From positions 23,037,369-23,101,368 of the forward strand of contig OX463788.1 of assembly GCA_949825025.1 (NCBI GenBank): a stretch of 64,000 nt of DNA. Reading direction: 5' to 3'. The notes under the pieces are model-generated. The model made no database searches. It saw nothing but the letters and a program-made list of their open reading frames with translations, and was not told where the DNA came from. Both the position numbers and the translations under genes were made by a program. The DNA is from Siphlonurus alternatus (lineage: Eukaryota; Arthropoda; Insecta; Ephemeroptera; Siphlonuridae). This document shows, piece by piece, positions 24,101 through 37,900 of the stretch (positions are counted from its first letter, which is position 1; the number at the start of each line of letters is the position of its first letter).

Positions 24101-27100
24101 GGGTTTACCCTCCCCCATGAAGATCGAGTAGTGACTGGATATAAGAAGAAAAAAGGAAAAATTATAGAAATTTGAAAAAAAAAAAGTTAAATAAAAAATT
24201 GAAATTTAGGGGTATCAAGTAGTATTTTCTTTAAAATAAACAAATTATAAGTTAGTTTCTAATTTTAACAGGAAAAAGTGCGACTCATAAATAAATGTTT
24301 TATTTCCCTTACAAACTGCATGTGCATATAACTACTATTGTATAAATTAAAACGCTCTCACGTGTGCTGCACCTTCATTTAATTGGTTGCTCCACGCGCC
24401 CGGTGCAGACAAAATTTAACAAAAATAAGAGAAGCAATTCGCTTTTTTATTTATTTATTTATTTATTTTTTACAATATCTTAATGATGTGAACTTGGATT
24501 ATTAAATAAATTTTAAAAATAAAATTCAATTAAATGACACGTACACTGATTCTATAAAAATAATATAAAGTGGTTACATGAATTACTTGATTTAATTAAA
24601 ATGATTTACTCAAAGCTTTATTTATTATACGCACGTATTCAAAAGAAATTGAAAAATGGGGTGAAAAAAATATAAAATGTTAAAAAATTACATCAGGCCA
24701 TATATTTTACCCTCTAATATAATAGTATTTTTTCATCATTTTACCCTAAAAAGGGGCGTGTCCTTAAAAAAAATCGCACCTGCGGCGGGCTATTGGGGGG
24801 CTTCGCCCCCCAAACCCCCCAGTGGGCTGTTCTCAAACTTTATCCTGAAGACCCCCCCCCCCCCTTGGGCAAATCCTGGCTATATACGCCACTGCATTTT
24901 ATTATCATGTAAACCTTAGCAACCTCATAATAATTCTGATTTTTTTTTGAGAAACAGTTCTTAGCTTATTTTATTAGTTTAGGTATCCATGGGAAAGCCC
25001 GAAAGCCCTATACTGGAAATATAAAAAATTAATTAAAAAAAAAATTGGATCGAGCGATTGTTTTGATATTTTTTCTACATTTTTTTGGTGCTAAGAACTG
25101 TCTCTAAAAAAAAAAAAAAAAAAATAAAAAAAAATAAGAATTATTATGAGGTTGCTAAGGTTACCCTTAACCAAAGTCAGTGTTTCTTTCTTTGACAAAA
25201 TAAATAATAATAAATAAAAAAAAAAAAAAAAAAAAATGAAGATTCCTTGTATGCATTAACATGTGATATCATTTGAAAACTATCTGGATTGAACTTTGTT
25301 TAATTGTTTAAAGCTAGCTGCAGCATAGAAAAATTACAAGATTATTTTTAATTTGTAGACACCCAATGAAATTCATGAGAAGAAAAACATTGTAGTCCTC
25401 ATTAAACCCCTATATTAAATAAGACATTCACATTAACCTTGTGTGTTTAACCCTAGCATTACCAGGGGGGGGGGGGGGCCCCGAAACAAACAGCTACTTA
25501 AATCACATGTTAAAAAAAAGTTAATTTTTATCTCACTTTTTTCCTTGCAAATACATTGCTGGGTCATGGGTGGTTAACTAAGGATTACAAATTATTTCAG
25601 AATTTTCGGAGAATTGTTTTACACATTTTTTTCTACTTTAAAAGATTTACGGGTTAGAATGACCCCTCCCTTGGTAATGCTAGGGTTCACTATGTAAGAC
25701 ATTGATTTTTTTTTGTTTTCTCTTCCTTAACTGAGGAACATTTTTAAATTTTATTATTTAAAAAAATTCAAACAACTTAGGGGGGTTAAAAAATCTTGTG
25801 ATCATTTTAATTAACTAGCTTTACTGAATAACTATAATATGGTATCTGAAAAACACATCTATTTTTGTAATTTTTAAAATTTTGGTCATCTTTTCACATA
25901 CTGGTATGTGGTCTAACGTGATCTAAAAGAGGCCCTTCTGATCAAAACAGCCTATACACCATTCAAGTGGAAGGATATGAAAAACTTAATAATAAACTGA
26001 CCTAAGAATGGATCAAATGTAAGTTTTTTTTACCCGCAATATTCTATAACTGTAACATCAGCACTGTAGCCGCAACCATTATTATATGACTTTTCGTGCA
26101 CAATTTCAAAACAATAAAAAATATATATTGGTAAAAATATGACACTTATTGCAAGTGATTGTTTTTTTAGCATCTCAAGTCATTTAAAAAAAATGTTTTG
26201 TACTGTTTACACAATTTAAAAATAACTATATATAAAATATACAGTAAAATATCGTTTTTACACAACATGTTGTTAGGTAAAACTCGATTTAGAGTAAAGG
26301 ATATTGAGTTCTGATCAAAAATAATTAGTATTGCATGGTGTAGGAATAACTATATTTATAAGGTAAACCTAATTTCCTGAGTCCCGTGACTTTACGTAAT
26401 AACAAGTTTTTACTGTAGTTTACTATTCATTTTTCTTAACTGTTTTCCCAAGCCATTTTGACCCTTTGCAAGCTTACCGCTGAACCACTGCTGGGGGCTT
26501 CTGATGCTACCTCCTCCTCAATCTCTTCACTGCCACTGGCAGCCCCTCCGGCTGCCCGCTGCTCTGCCTGGCTGCCACTCACTGATGATTGGAAGTCCTC
26601 TTCATAATTGTCCAGTGAGTCTGAGGGGGATGCTGCATAAAGTAAAATTTTAAATGTATAAGAAAAAAAGTAAACAATAATATCTTTTCAAGCATAGAAA
26701 ATTTTAGCCTAAAAGGACAGTGTACAGTACAATAATCTTCTTGTTGCATAAGAAGTTTCCTATTGACATAAAAAAATTAAAAATAAATTACATTCCAGTT
26801 TTGAACAGTACCAATAATTTAGATTAATTAAATAAATGTGAATAGTCCCAGGCACTGGCAACATTGTATGGAGAACAGCAGGTAAAGAAGTAAGAGGAGT
26901 GCGAGAAGAAATAAGGAGGGATGTACTGGGTGGTGTAACCATTGCAAGCGACGGAACGTGACGTCAAGTTAAAAAACCTTACATTTCCCTATAAATAAAA
27001 TGCCAACATTGCACAACAGTTCAGAGTCCATGCATGTTTCTACTACTGTCTTAAAATTGTATAGGATGATTAGGATCGGTTATAATTGTCTCCTAATTTT

Positions 27101-30100
27101 TACTACTGTATAATAATTGTAGCTTTAATCCCAATTAACCCAAAACTTAACAATGCAGAAGCTTTGGAAACAATAAAATTTTGTTCTAGAACAGTTCTTT
27201 CTTTAACCCATACCCCTGCTACCGGTGAGTGTATCAGATTAGATGGACATAATAAGCTATCAATAGAAAAATGAAAATACTTCATTGTTTGTTATTTAAA
27301 TAGGGAAGCAGAAGGTAGATTATCCACATACCAAGCTCGATGAGTGCTTTGATCTGCTCAAGCTCTTTATTTGTTGAGGAAGGCGGCAAGGAGCCAAGCA
27401 ATGGTGGTAAGGAGCCAAGAGGACTGCTGTTGGATGCTGTTGGAAAATTTACCACGTTCCTGCAAAAAATTTATCCATTTGTCAACTATTTATAAACTTT
27501 TGTAATCACCGAAGGGGCGTTCACAAAGTCTTAAGGCCACATTTAAGACTCGATAATTTAAAGCTTGATTTTAGACGTGTGTTTTAGACCCAAAATTTCT
27601 GGTCTTAAATTATTGAGCCTTAAATGTGGCCTTAAGGCTTTGTGAATGCCCCTTCTTATTTTTTAAGGAGCACTGAATGAGTAAATTTCTCTTCATACTA
27701 ACTTAAGATAGAGATAACACGCCCAATGTTAATAAAAATCCCATTCATAAAAATTATGAAACAAATTTAGAATGTTTTCTTTTACATCCCTTATCAGTAA
27801 GTATCAGATCCTGTATACAAAAACGAGCTAATTTTTGAGTTATTAATTTTTAAAGTTCACTAATTTAACATGGAGAAATGGACCTTTCATGTTAAATTAG
27901 TCAACTTTAAAAATTAATAACTCAGAAACTAGTTCGTTTTTGTAGACCTGATATTTTACCTACTAATAAGGTATGTAATGGAGAACATTTTCATAATTTT
28001 CATGAATGGGATTTTTATTAACATTGGGCGTGTTATCTCTACCTTAAATTACATGTGGTAAAATTCACTCATTATTCATACACAGTACTAATGTTGCTCA
28101 AAGCAAAGGTGAATCAGGATTATAATAGAGTATAATGTTCTATTGAATTCCATCTACAGGAGTATCAATGTTTTAGCTGTGAATGTAACACAGCGTGCTT
28201 GTATGTACACTGGAGACCAAGCTAAACTGACCATTAAATGATGCCGCGAGTCAATGAAAAGGTATGATGTTGCCATTTCGGTGGCACTGCACTGTTCGGT
28301 AACATCGCTTGATTCATGCTACTTATTTCATCTGGCGGCACTCATGTTTGATTGGAAGTTTAGCTTGGCCTCCAGTGTACTGAACATGTTTGATTTGACA
28401 TATATGGTATACACCTGGGGAATAGGATCTTTCAACCTCAACATTTAGCAGAAGGTAGCTAGAGAATCAAATTGAAGGGTGGCTGAAGGAAATTTGATGA
28501 ACTACTACACTCTTGTTATTATATATTAAGGGTAAGATAACGCCACCAATGTTAAAAAAAAATCTCTCACACGAAAATTCTGAAAAAAATTTAAAATGTT
28601 CTCTTCTACACCCCCTATCAGTAGCTAAAATATCAGGCATACAAATACGATCTAGTTTTTGAGTTATGAATTTTTAAAGTTGACTAATTTATCATGGAAG
28701 TTTCATTTCTCCATGTTAAAGCAGTCAACATTAAAAATTTATAACTCAAAAAATAGATCGTATTTGTATATCTGATATTTTAGCTACTGATAGGGGATGT
28801 AGAGAACATTTTAATTTTTTTTTCAGAATTTTTGTGTGAGGGATTTTTTTTAACATTGGTGGCGTTATCTTACCCTTAATTAAGAGGCTAATCTGAAAAT
28901 TTAAAACAAAGATAAATCAATTGGACATCGTTTTGAAAATTATATAAATCGTTTGAATCACTAATTTAAGGTAGAGATAACGTCGAACAGCTGTTCGACG
29001 TAATCCCCTTTGATTAACATGTAAACGTTAGCAAATTGACAAAAATTCTGAAATTTTTTTGAGAGGCAGATATAAGTGCCTATAAGCCATAACAAAAGTT
29101 TCAAAAACATTTAACGAGCCGATTTTTTTAAATTAATTTTTTAGTTTGGCTCTCCATGAGAAAGCCCTATGCTGAAAATTAAAAAAATTAATTAAAAAAA
29201 ATCGGCTCGTTAAATCGTTTTGAAATTTTTTCTATGGCTTTTAGGCACTAATATCTGCCTCTCAAAAAAATTTCAGAATTTTTGTCATTTTGCTAAGGTT
29301 TACATGTTAATCAAAGGGCATTACGTCAATCAGCTGTTCGGCGTTATCTCTACCTTAATATTTTATTTAATATAAAAAATCGTCTACTACAGTATTACAA
29401 ATCTTAGTTTACATGTGGATTCAACTTTGCGTGGTGCAATCTTGAAATTTATATTGAGCTTCTTATGGATGGCGCCATTCGGTCTAGACTGTCTGGAGCT
29501 TGGCACCATAGTCAGGCGTAAACTTAGACCAGGGGCGATCGGTCCATAGAAGCGAAGAATGCACTGCATGACCAACATTCATAGGATTTGTTGTTGTTTT
29601 TTACTTCTCGTAAATAACTCCAAATTAAATGTATTTTAGCTGCCACCAAGTAGTCCAAGAATGTAATTTTTATTTTTGAATAAAATCCCGCGCCGCTGTT
29701 CACTTCTCGCTTATCTTCGGATTTTTTCGTTACTTGTGACTGCTCCCCGAGTGAGCCCCTCACCTGCTTACGTCACTAGGACCATCTAACCAATGACAAG
29801 GAAGGAAATTGAGGCTCCTCGGTGGTGAGCATTGGTCAAAATATGAGCATTGAAGCGCCGTATTCAGTGCATCTCAACCAATCAAATTGCAGAGCATCGT
29901 AGCCCGGGAAATTTTAGTCACATTTCATGACGAACTGTTAGATGAACTTGAATATATAAAATTATATAAACCTATTTTGCAAGCAAGAAATTAAATAAAT
30001 AAGTACGTTATTTACAGGAATCTACAAAAGAGAAAAATAATATATAATATACTATTAAATAATATATTATGTACTTAAAATAATTTATATAATAAAATAT

Positions 30101-32906
30101 TTTAAAATGCATTTTATGATGCATTTATAAAGTACGTATCTTCACTTAAATAAACACTTTTTTGTACACTACAAATTAAGCTTAATTACAAGTTACAAGA
30201 ATGAAATTAAAAAAAAGTTGCAGCTATAAGCTCAACATATTAATTAAGTGCTCATTATTAACTCGTCAAGCTATATATATTTATATATATATTGACATGC
30301 AGCATTATGAAAAATGAAAACTGTTGAAAAACAATGGAACTGCACTTGTGAGATTTTTTTAACTCGTTTATCGGTTATTGTATATGAAATAGCAAAGACA
30401 AGTATCACAATTAAAATTTGTAGATCAGGGAAATTATATTTAAGACAATATAATATATGTTATGCATGTTGCTTTTGAACTTAAAAAATTTCAAAACTAC
30501 ACCCCCTTTTCCAAAAATTTTTCACCTGCGGCGGGCTGACCGGGGGGCTTTGCCCCCCGGACCCCCCATTTGTTTGTTGCACGTCTCACAAGGTTTCCAT
30601 CACATCACTGTCTACTGAATCCACCGATCGCCACTGACTTAGACTTGATATATTGTAGTAGGCGCGTTTTACTTTCTCTGGACCCTCTGAATATTGTATT
30701 TATCATCCTTCGATAATTTGTGTTTTCATGGGGCCTTTTTGTCCTTTTCTTTATAAATTATAATTATAATGTAATCATAAACAATTATAATCATTTGTCA
30801 AACAATTAAGTTGACTTTAGAGATTTTTATTTTCAACCCTATGTAACCTTAATTAACTTGATTCTCCTTAAATTAAGTTTCCGTTAAGACAATTTAGGTA
30901 ATTAAAGTAAAAATATCCATTTATGATTTTAACATTTATGGGTTCCTTTATGTTGATTATAATATAGCAAATCCCCCCCCCCCCCCCCCCGAATAGCATT
31001 AATTGTAATGTAAACAATAAACCGCTCCTGCACTATTAGATTCTAATACCAACATTCATAATTCAGGCAAAGGTGCTCTCTTTGTTAAAACATTGTTTTT
31101 ATTTTTGAGTAGTACTAGGCTTTGCAACTTACTTGGCTGAGGTTGCATCAAGACTTTCCAGTGTACGTGTCAAATTGTTTGCTGATGTTTCCTCGTCTAC
31201 CACTATTCTTTCAGCAGTTGATGGTGGAGATTTTTGTGACGACAATGAGGGCTTCTCAGGAGACCCAGAAGAGTTGTCCACCGGAAAAACTAATTCTTCA
31301 TTTGGGAACAATGGCTTTATGAGTTCTGGACTTCCTTTTCCATTCACTATTAGTCCTGTCTGTGCAAATAATAAGAAATAAAGTTATTACAATAATAATA
31401 CTATAATTAAATAAAATTAAATGGGTAAATGTGTTATCAGAGCACAGCATTATTATCTCCTAGTGGTTGAACACGGGCAACGCTGACCCGGCCCTTGAGG
31501 CAGTTCCCGCAGCAGGAATCTTGACTCAAAGGGATAAGAATTAATGCATTATCTCTGTGGGTCGTCAGAGGCTAAATTAATCCCAAAGTCTCGTCGGTAG
31601 GACAAGCCGTTAGCAGGGTGTATACCAATATTCTCAAATGAAATTCCATGAGTTTTCCAGGTTTTTCCAGGGAATTTTAAAAAATTCCAGGTAATTTTTT
31701 AGCGTTCAGGAGGGGGTGGGGGAGGTATATTATATAAAAATTAACTTGAACTATGTAATTTTTTAAGGTATCGTTTAAGGATTAAATTCCTTAAATCTAA
31801 TCTAATCTAAAAAAGGAACAAAAAATCTTGACATTTTATATTTTGTTTTTCTTAACACCACCTATATATCCATAATTTATCAATTGAAAGATACAGATAA
31901 TGAGAAAAAAAATGCTACCCAGTACATACAAGAAAAAATATCCAACACAGTACACGCGCGTGCATAACAAAAAAATTGCGAGCGTAGCGAGCAACTTTTT
32001 TGACAGTTAGAAAATTTTAATGCTCACATTTTTGATAAAATTATAATTATTAAAATATATATTTTTTATAAATTATACTGTATATATGATTACATAATAT
32101 ATTATAAACTTATACATTAATCTAATGATAATAATAATAATAATAGGGAACGTTAAAAATCGCAAAAAAAAAAAAATAATAATAATAAAAATAAATAAAA
32201 TAAAAAAATGAAATTGATTTGTCTGTGATGACACTATAATACCAATACATTATATTTATCATACATAGTGCAAACATGAATGTAATGCAGATCAACTATT
32301 CATTTTTCATTTTACAAAAGAAGTAAATTTGCAAAATACTTTTTGTGGTTATACTACACAGCATTTAATTAGAATATTTAGATAGAGGGAACTAGATTGA
32401 AAATTTTCCTAAATTTTTGAAAAATGTTTTAGTGTCCTAATTTATGGTTCCTAAATTTCTGAATTTTCAGGAAAATGTTTAAAAAAATAAAATAAAAATT
32501 CTAGCAATAATGCATTAACTATTTTATTTTTTAACATCAATATAATTTTATTCGGGTCTGTTTAAAAACTTTAAAATTACTTTTTTTTAGTGCTCAATGT
32601 CATTTTAATGAAAAAAAAAATTAATATTAAAAGTCCTACTTAAAATTTTAGTCCGGTGTGAATTGAATGTGATGAATGTGATAAAAATTGCTGGAATTTT
32701 TATTTAAATTATTATTTTAAACATTTTCCTGAAAATTCAGAAATTTAGGAACAGAACGGTCTTCTACGTTTAAGACCGTTCTGTTTAGGAACCATAAATT
32801 AGGACACAAAACATTTTTCATAAATTTAGGAAAATTTTCAATCCAGTCCCCTCTATCTAAATGTTCTAATGTTTGAAATGCTGAATATTGTGTTTACTGA
32901 ATATTT

Positions 32907-32957
<51 letters not shown>

Positions 32958-34924
32958 GCAAAAATTGTGTAGTATATATGATCTATAAAATAAAGTGAGC
33001 TCACGCTGCGCGTACCGCAGCAACATAGCGTTGCTTCTTAGTTTTTAACCATGACGTTTACATTAGGCCTGTTCGTAAACCCTGCTTGGTGTACACTTTC
33101 TGCACCCAATCGACCTTATGTACATGCGATATAAGGTCGATTGGGTGTAGAAAGTGTACACCGAGCAGGGTTTACGAACAGGCCTATTATCATAATTTTT
33201 ACTTTATTTTTTGTGCTTGAATATGATAAATTATAATAGGCCTGTTCGTAAACCCTGCTCCGTGTACACTTTCTACACCCAATCGACCTTTTATCGCATG
33301 TACATAAGGTCGATTGGGTGCAGAAAGTGTACACCGAGCAGGGTTTACGAACAGGCCTAATGACCTCTTGTATATATTTATGCTTTCTCATCAAACGATC
33401 AAATTTTTTTCGTAATATTCGCGTAAATTGCCGATCTTTTAATTACATGCACTACGTACTGCATGCATGGTCACTTGCATCATTAAAAATAATATAATTA
33501 TATTTTTCTAGTTTATAATTCAAGTTGTTTTAATTGAAGGAGTATTTTTTGTTACAAATTAATATTTGAAACATTCATATACTTTTCAGTAAATATTTAA
33601 TTAACTATTCGTGCGAAATATTGACGTCACTATAATACGCGCGCGATCTCTCGTAAATCGCGATCTTTTTACGTCACGCTTTTGCACACGAATTTTTCCC
33701 ATTTTCATTCCCAATACTTGAATTTTTTTTAATTGATTTGAATAAATATTAGAACTTGTCAAAAACTTAAAAAAACAAAACAGTATCAAGATTTTATAAT
33801 TAAGAAAACGATTACTGAAAAATGTGATACTGTAATTCCAGTTTTTTTGACATTTTTTTCGAAATTCCATGTTTTTTCCCGTTTTTTCCAGAGGGTTTGA
33901 AATTCCATGATATTTCCCGGTATTCCAGGTTTTTCCAGATGGTATACACCCTGCGTTAGCAACATGTCTGGTTCATGGGGTCTAGTAAGCCTCACTACTT
34001 AAAATAACATATCATACTAAAATGAAGGGAAAAATTGCTTTGGATATCGACGACTGAGGTAATAATTAATGTTGCTGGCTTAATTACCCCGCAAGGCATT
34101 GATCGATATGTTGTCATGTTATGGATAATAGTTAATAGAAAACCTTTATGATTTTTATTATTGCATATTTAGAAAAAGAAGAGGATAGCGGACCTCGAGT
34201 TATGTATTTTCAAAAATCTTTTTTAACCCTATAGAGGCTTCAAGTGATGCGCTTTCGCTGCGCAACTGTTTGTCGCTAAGGTTCATCTTGCACTTGAAAA
34301 TGAAGCAAAGGGTTTTTCTAACTTTTCTCGGTTATAAATCAAGTAAAAAATCTAAATCTTGAATTATCTACTGTATTTTTTAGTTTGGACCAAAGTTCCG
34401 TAAAGGAATTTTCCCTGAAAAATCTTATTCTTAGTGAAAACACGAATTCACGTTTTTTTTTACATAGGTTTGGTATAGCGGGTGGGATCACCGAAAAATC
34501 AGCTGACTTGAAGCCTCCATTGATGTCATAAAGACTGGCAGGGACATCTGGTGATTTTTACCCGAGTGATTCTAAAAGTGGAATGATCTTGAGCTTTGCT
34601 ACTGGATAAAGTATGCATGTAGTCGAGTCATACTGAGCCTTTCGAGGAGGTTGTCAATGCTATATCTTTGTGCTTTTTATGCAGTGTGGCTGTGTAGTGC
34701 ATTAAAGTGGGGGTGCAGGAAGCACAAGAACTACTCTTACAGTTTCTCTAGAAATACGAAGAAAAAAAAAAAAAAAAAAACTCTAAGGTAAAAAAAAAAA
34801 AAAACGGCCTTGGGCTACCAGTGGTTATTGCGATTACATGGACAGCACGCCACCGCTTGATATTTTCTAATTATCTATATATTTTATAATCTGTTCTGTA
34901 CACTGCCTTTTTGTTGAATAAATA

Positions 34925-34965
<41 letters not shown>

Positions 34966-37900
34966 CCAATCAGACACTGTTAATTAACTGACCCCCATTG
35001 CCACTACTCCTCTCCCTCCTCCTGCACTATAGTAAAACTAGCGTGATTGCTGCAGTAATGAAAATGTTTTTTTTAATTTTTTTCATGACGAGGCAATTAA
35101 AATATATGATGATAGAAGATAAAATAAATATAGTGAACATGGATTAAGAACAGTTTGAATAAGTTCCGGCTACTGCCTTCAAGGGTAAGATAACACGAAA
35201 CATTGATTGTATATATAGTAGTCCTAATTGATTAACATGTAAACCTTAGCAACCTCATAATAATTCTATTCTATTTTTTTTTTTTTTTTTTTTTTTTGAG
35301 ACTGTTTTTAGCATAAAAATTGTAGACAAAATTTCATAACAATCGCTCGATCCGATTTTTTTAAATTAATTTTTTAGAATTTTCAGCAAGTATAGGGCTT
35401 TCCCATGGAGACCTAAACAGATTTTTTTGGTGCTAAACTGTCTCTCAAAAAAAAAAAAAAAAAAAAAAAACAGATTATTATGAGGTTGCTAAGGTTTACA
35501 TGTTAATTAAATTGGACTACATACTACAATCGATGTTTCGTGTTATCTTACCCTAAAGTTTAGCCAAATATTAAAAATTTATTCAACGAGGGTTTCTTAT
35601 GATTCACCATGAAACAATAATAGTACATGTATCAACCGATACTTAATGTGAATAAATAAATAATTAAGAAAATAAGAAAATAAATAAATGAAATCACTGA
35701 ACATGAAATTAAAGCAAAAGAAGTACAGAAACAATCAATTTGGACCATAGTACCATTTTTTCCTGCGGGCAAAACAAAAATTTACAATAATTGCCAAACA
35801 AAAAAGGAGAGGGGGGGGGGGGATTCTCAGTGAGAGATAAGTAGATAGAATTTATTGCTTGATGTGTACAGGATTCTCTCCCTTCATGATGCTGTTGCTT
35901 CTCTTCCCCGGAAACAATAACTTTTTATTAGTTTTAGAATGTATTTTAAGATTTGAGGTTATCGAAGATATTGAAAGATTTGGTGTTCTTTTAAAAGAAC
36001 TTTACCCACTTCCAGTAAAGCTAACTGTAAGTTTCTTTGTTCTTGTTTTTATTAAATAGATACCTTAAACCTGAATGGCTTTTAGTTTTATTATTGACAA
36101 CTCTTTCGTAATTTCACCTTCAGAATCAGATTTTTAAAATTTTATTGACCCTTATTGATGTCATAAAGACAGTTATGGACAACTGGTGCACTTTTCCTGA
36201 TTAAAAAAAGTGGCATTGTTTTGATATCAGAGCTTTATTACCGGCCATAGTACACAAGTAGTTACGTCATACCAGAGAGCTTTGATTAAATCAAAGCTCT
36301 CTGGTCATACTGATTTTATCAAGGAAGTTTCAATGCTATCGTTTGGTGCCTTATGAGATTAACTGAAAGTTTTTTTTTTTTAAATTTCAAAGTGAATTCA
36401 ACTAACAATCATGTAATTGATACAAACCATGCAATTCTTGGTAGCGGAGTGACTGAAGTCATCTGAACAAATTGATTGCTGTAGAAATAGTGATAAAATG
36501 GGGCTCTTTGCAGTATCTGGAAATAATAAATTACCTTTAATATTCAATATTATTAGCATGATATTAATGAATTACATTTACAACACTTAACACATGGCCA
36601 GATGAAAAAAATTAAATTTTTACTGTAATACATATTTATTTATTATTAGTCTTTTATTAAACACAAAAAGTGTACATATAAAATAATATTAGAAATATAC
36701 ATTATAGAATAACACTGTAATAGAACACATAAAACACACATACAAACTATATATAATAGTTACAGAATAATAGAATAATAGAAAATGATAATAAAAGAAT
36801 ATAAAATAAAATAACAGATGATATCAATGATATTAACAGATGATATTATTTAAAACACCTACCATTATTTTCCTTCACTCCAAGCTGTTTGGCAAGTTCT
36901 TCTCTCGAGCTGGGACAAAACTCAGTACCACAATAGGTTTCTGGTTCAAACACGCTTACTGTGTAATCTAATTTGAAGAACTCTAGGAATTCTTTCACGA
37001 GACTTGCAGCCATTACTCCCTCTGTAGTGTGAAGAAATCTTTTCAGGCGTTTGTTTTGAAATGGATGTTTGTACTGAAATAAGTACATATGGCTATTAAA
37101 TAAAGTACATAAAATATAACCAGCAGTTTAATTTTTCAACACCAATTAGATGGAAAATTAAGTTGAGCTTGATTATTTCACAGCAGCTTACGATGTTTCT
37201 ACTTAGATCAATATAGCAAGTATAGCATAATTATGTAAAAGCACATTAACTTGTGTACAGACAATGCATATGCCTACATCTTTTTTTCTCTAAAACCAAT
37301 GTGATAGTAGTGTATTGTACAAAGCAACAGTTTTTGTCAAAACTTTAAATTACACAAATTATACATTTCAGTACAACAGCTGTATACTTATCGTTGTGTC
37401 AGTGTCTATAATATCGGATCTAAACTACCAATAGTACATATTATGCAATACTGACTTGAGATGGGATATTTAGCCACAATCTTCCAAGTTGAGATCGGAC
37501 ATTTAGTCATAATCTATGCCAAGTTAAAATTTTGTATTTGGAAGCTAACGAGACGTTATTCACACATTAAGCTATTCAAAAATTATTTATTTATTTCACA
37601 TTAATTAGTTGCACATTAAAATTATCAGGTTTTGTGATAAGGAATCTCTCTCTCTCTCTCTCTCTCTTATCGAAAAGTCAAAGTGGCCGTGTATAAGCAA
37701 ATGATCTTATATATTGAACATGTTCATAAATGTCCAGGTCTAACTGTATGCATACATGCAAATTAATTATCTGATATCATTTATTGATATACATTGATAT
37801 CAAGTGAATTACATATAGCTGCTAAGCATTTATAGTTAAAGTGTATAGATTCAAGATACAGTATATCGTCCCTCGTCCGGAATAATGAGCTATCTGCCAA

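Larger units (their letters stand above)
31614..33953. mobile_element. 2.3 kb TIR element (CAGGGTGTATACC ends)
   Basis: Outer ends CAGGGTGTATACC / GGTATACACCCTG, with CGTTAG repeated on both sides (31608-31613, 33954-33959). TTCCAGGTTTTTCCAG words lie near both ends. The interior contains an inverted repeat at 32376-32868, a poly-A run of about 46 (32909-32955) and two family D hairpins. No transposase ORF. Confidence 0.8.

Noticed and set aside
26854..26961. Plus-strand open stretch VPGTGNIVWRTAGKEVRG...
   Set aside because: It ends at a stop without splice signals, antisense within a CEP43 intron, and no family was recognised.
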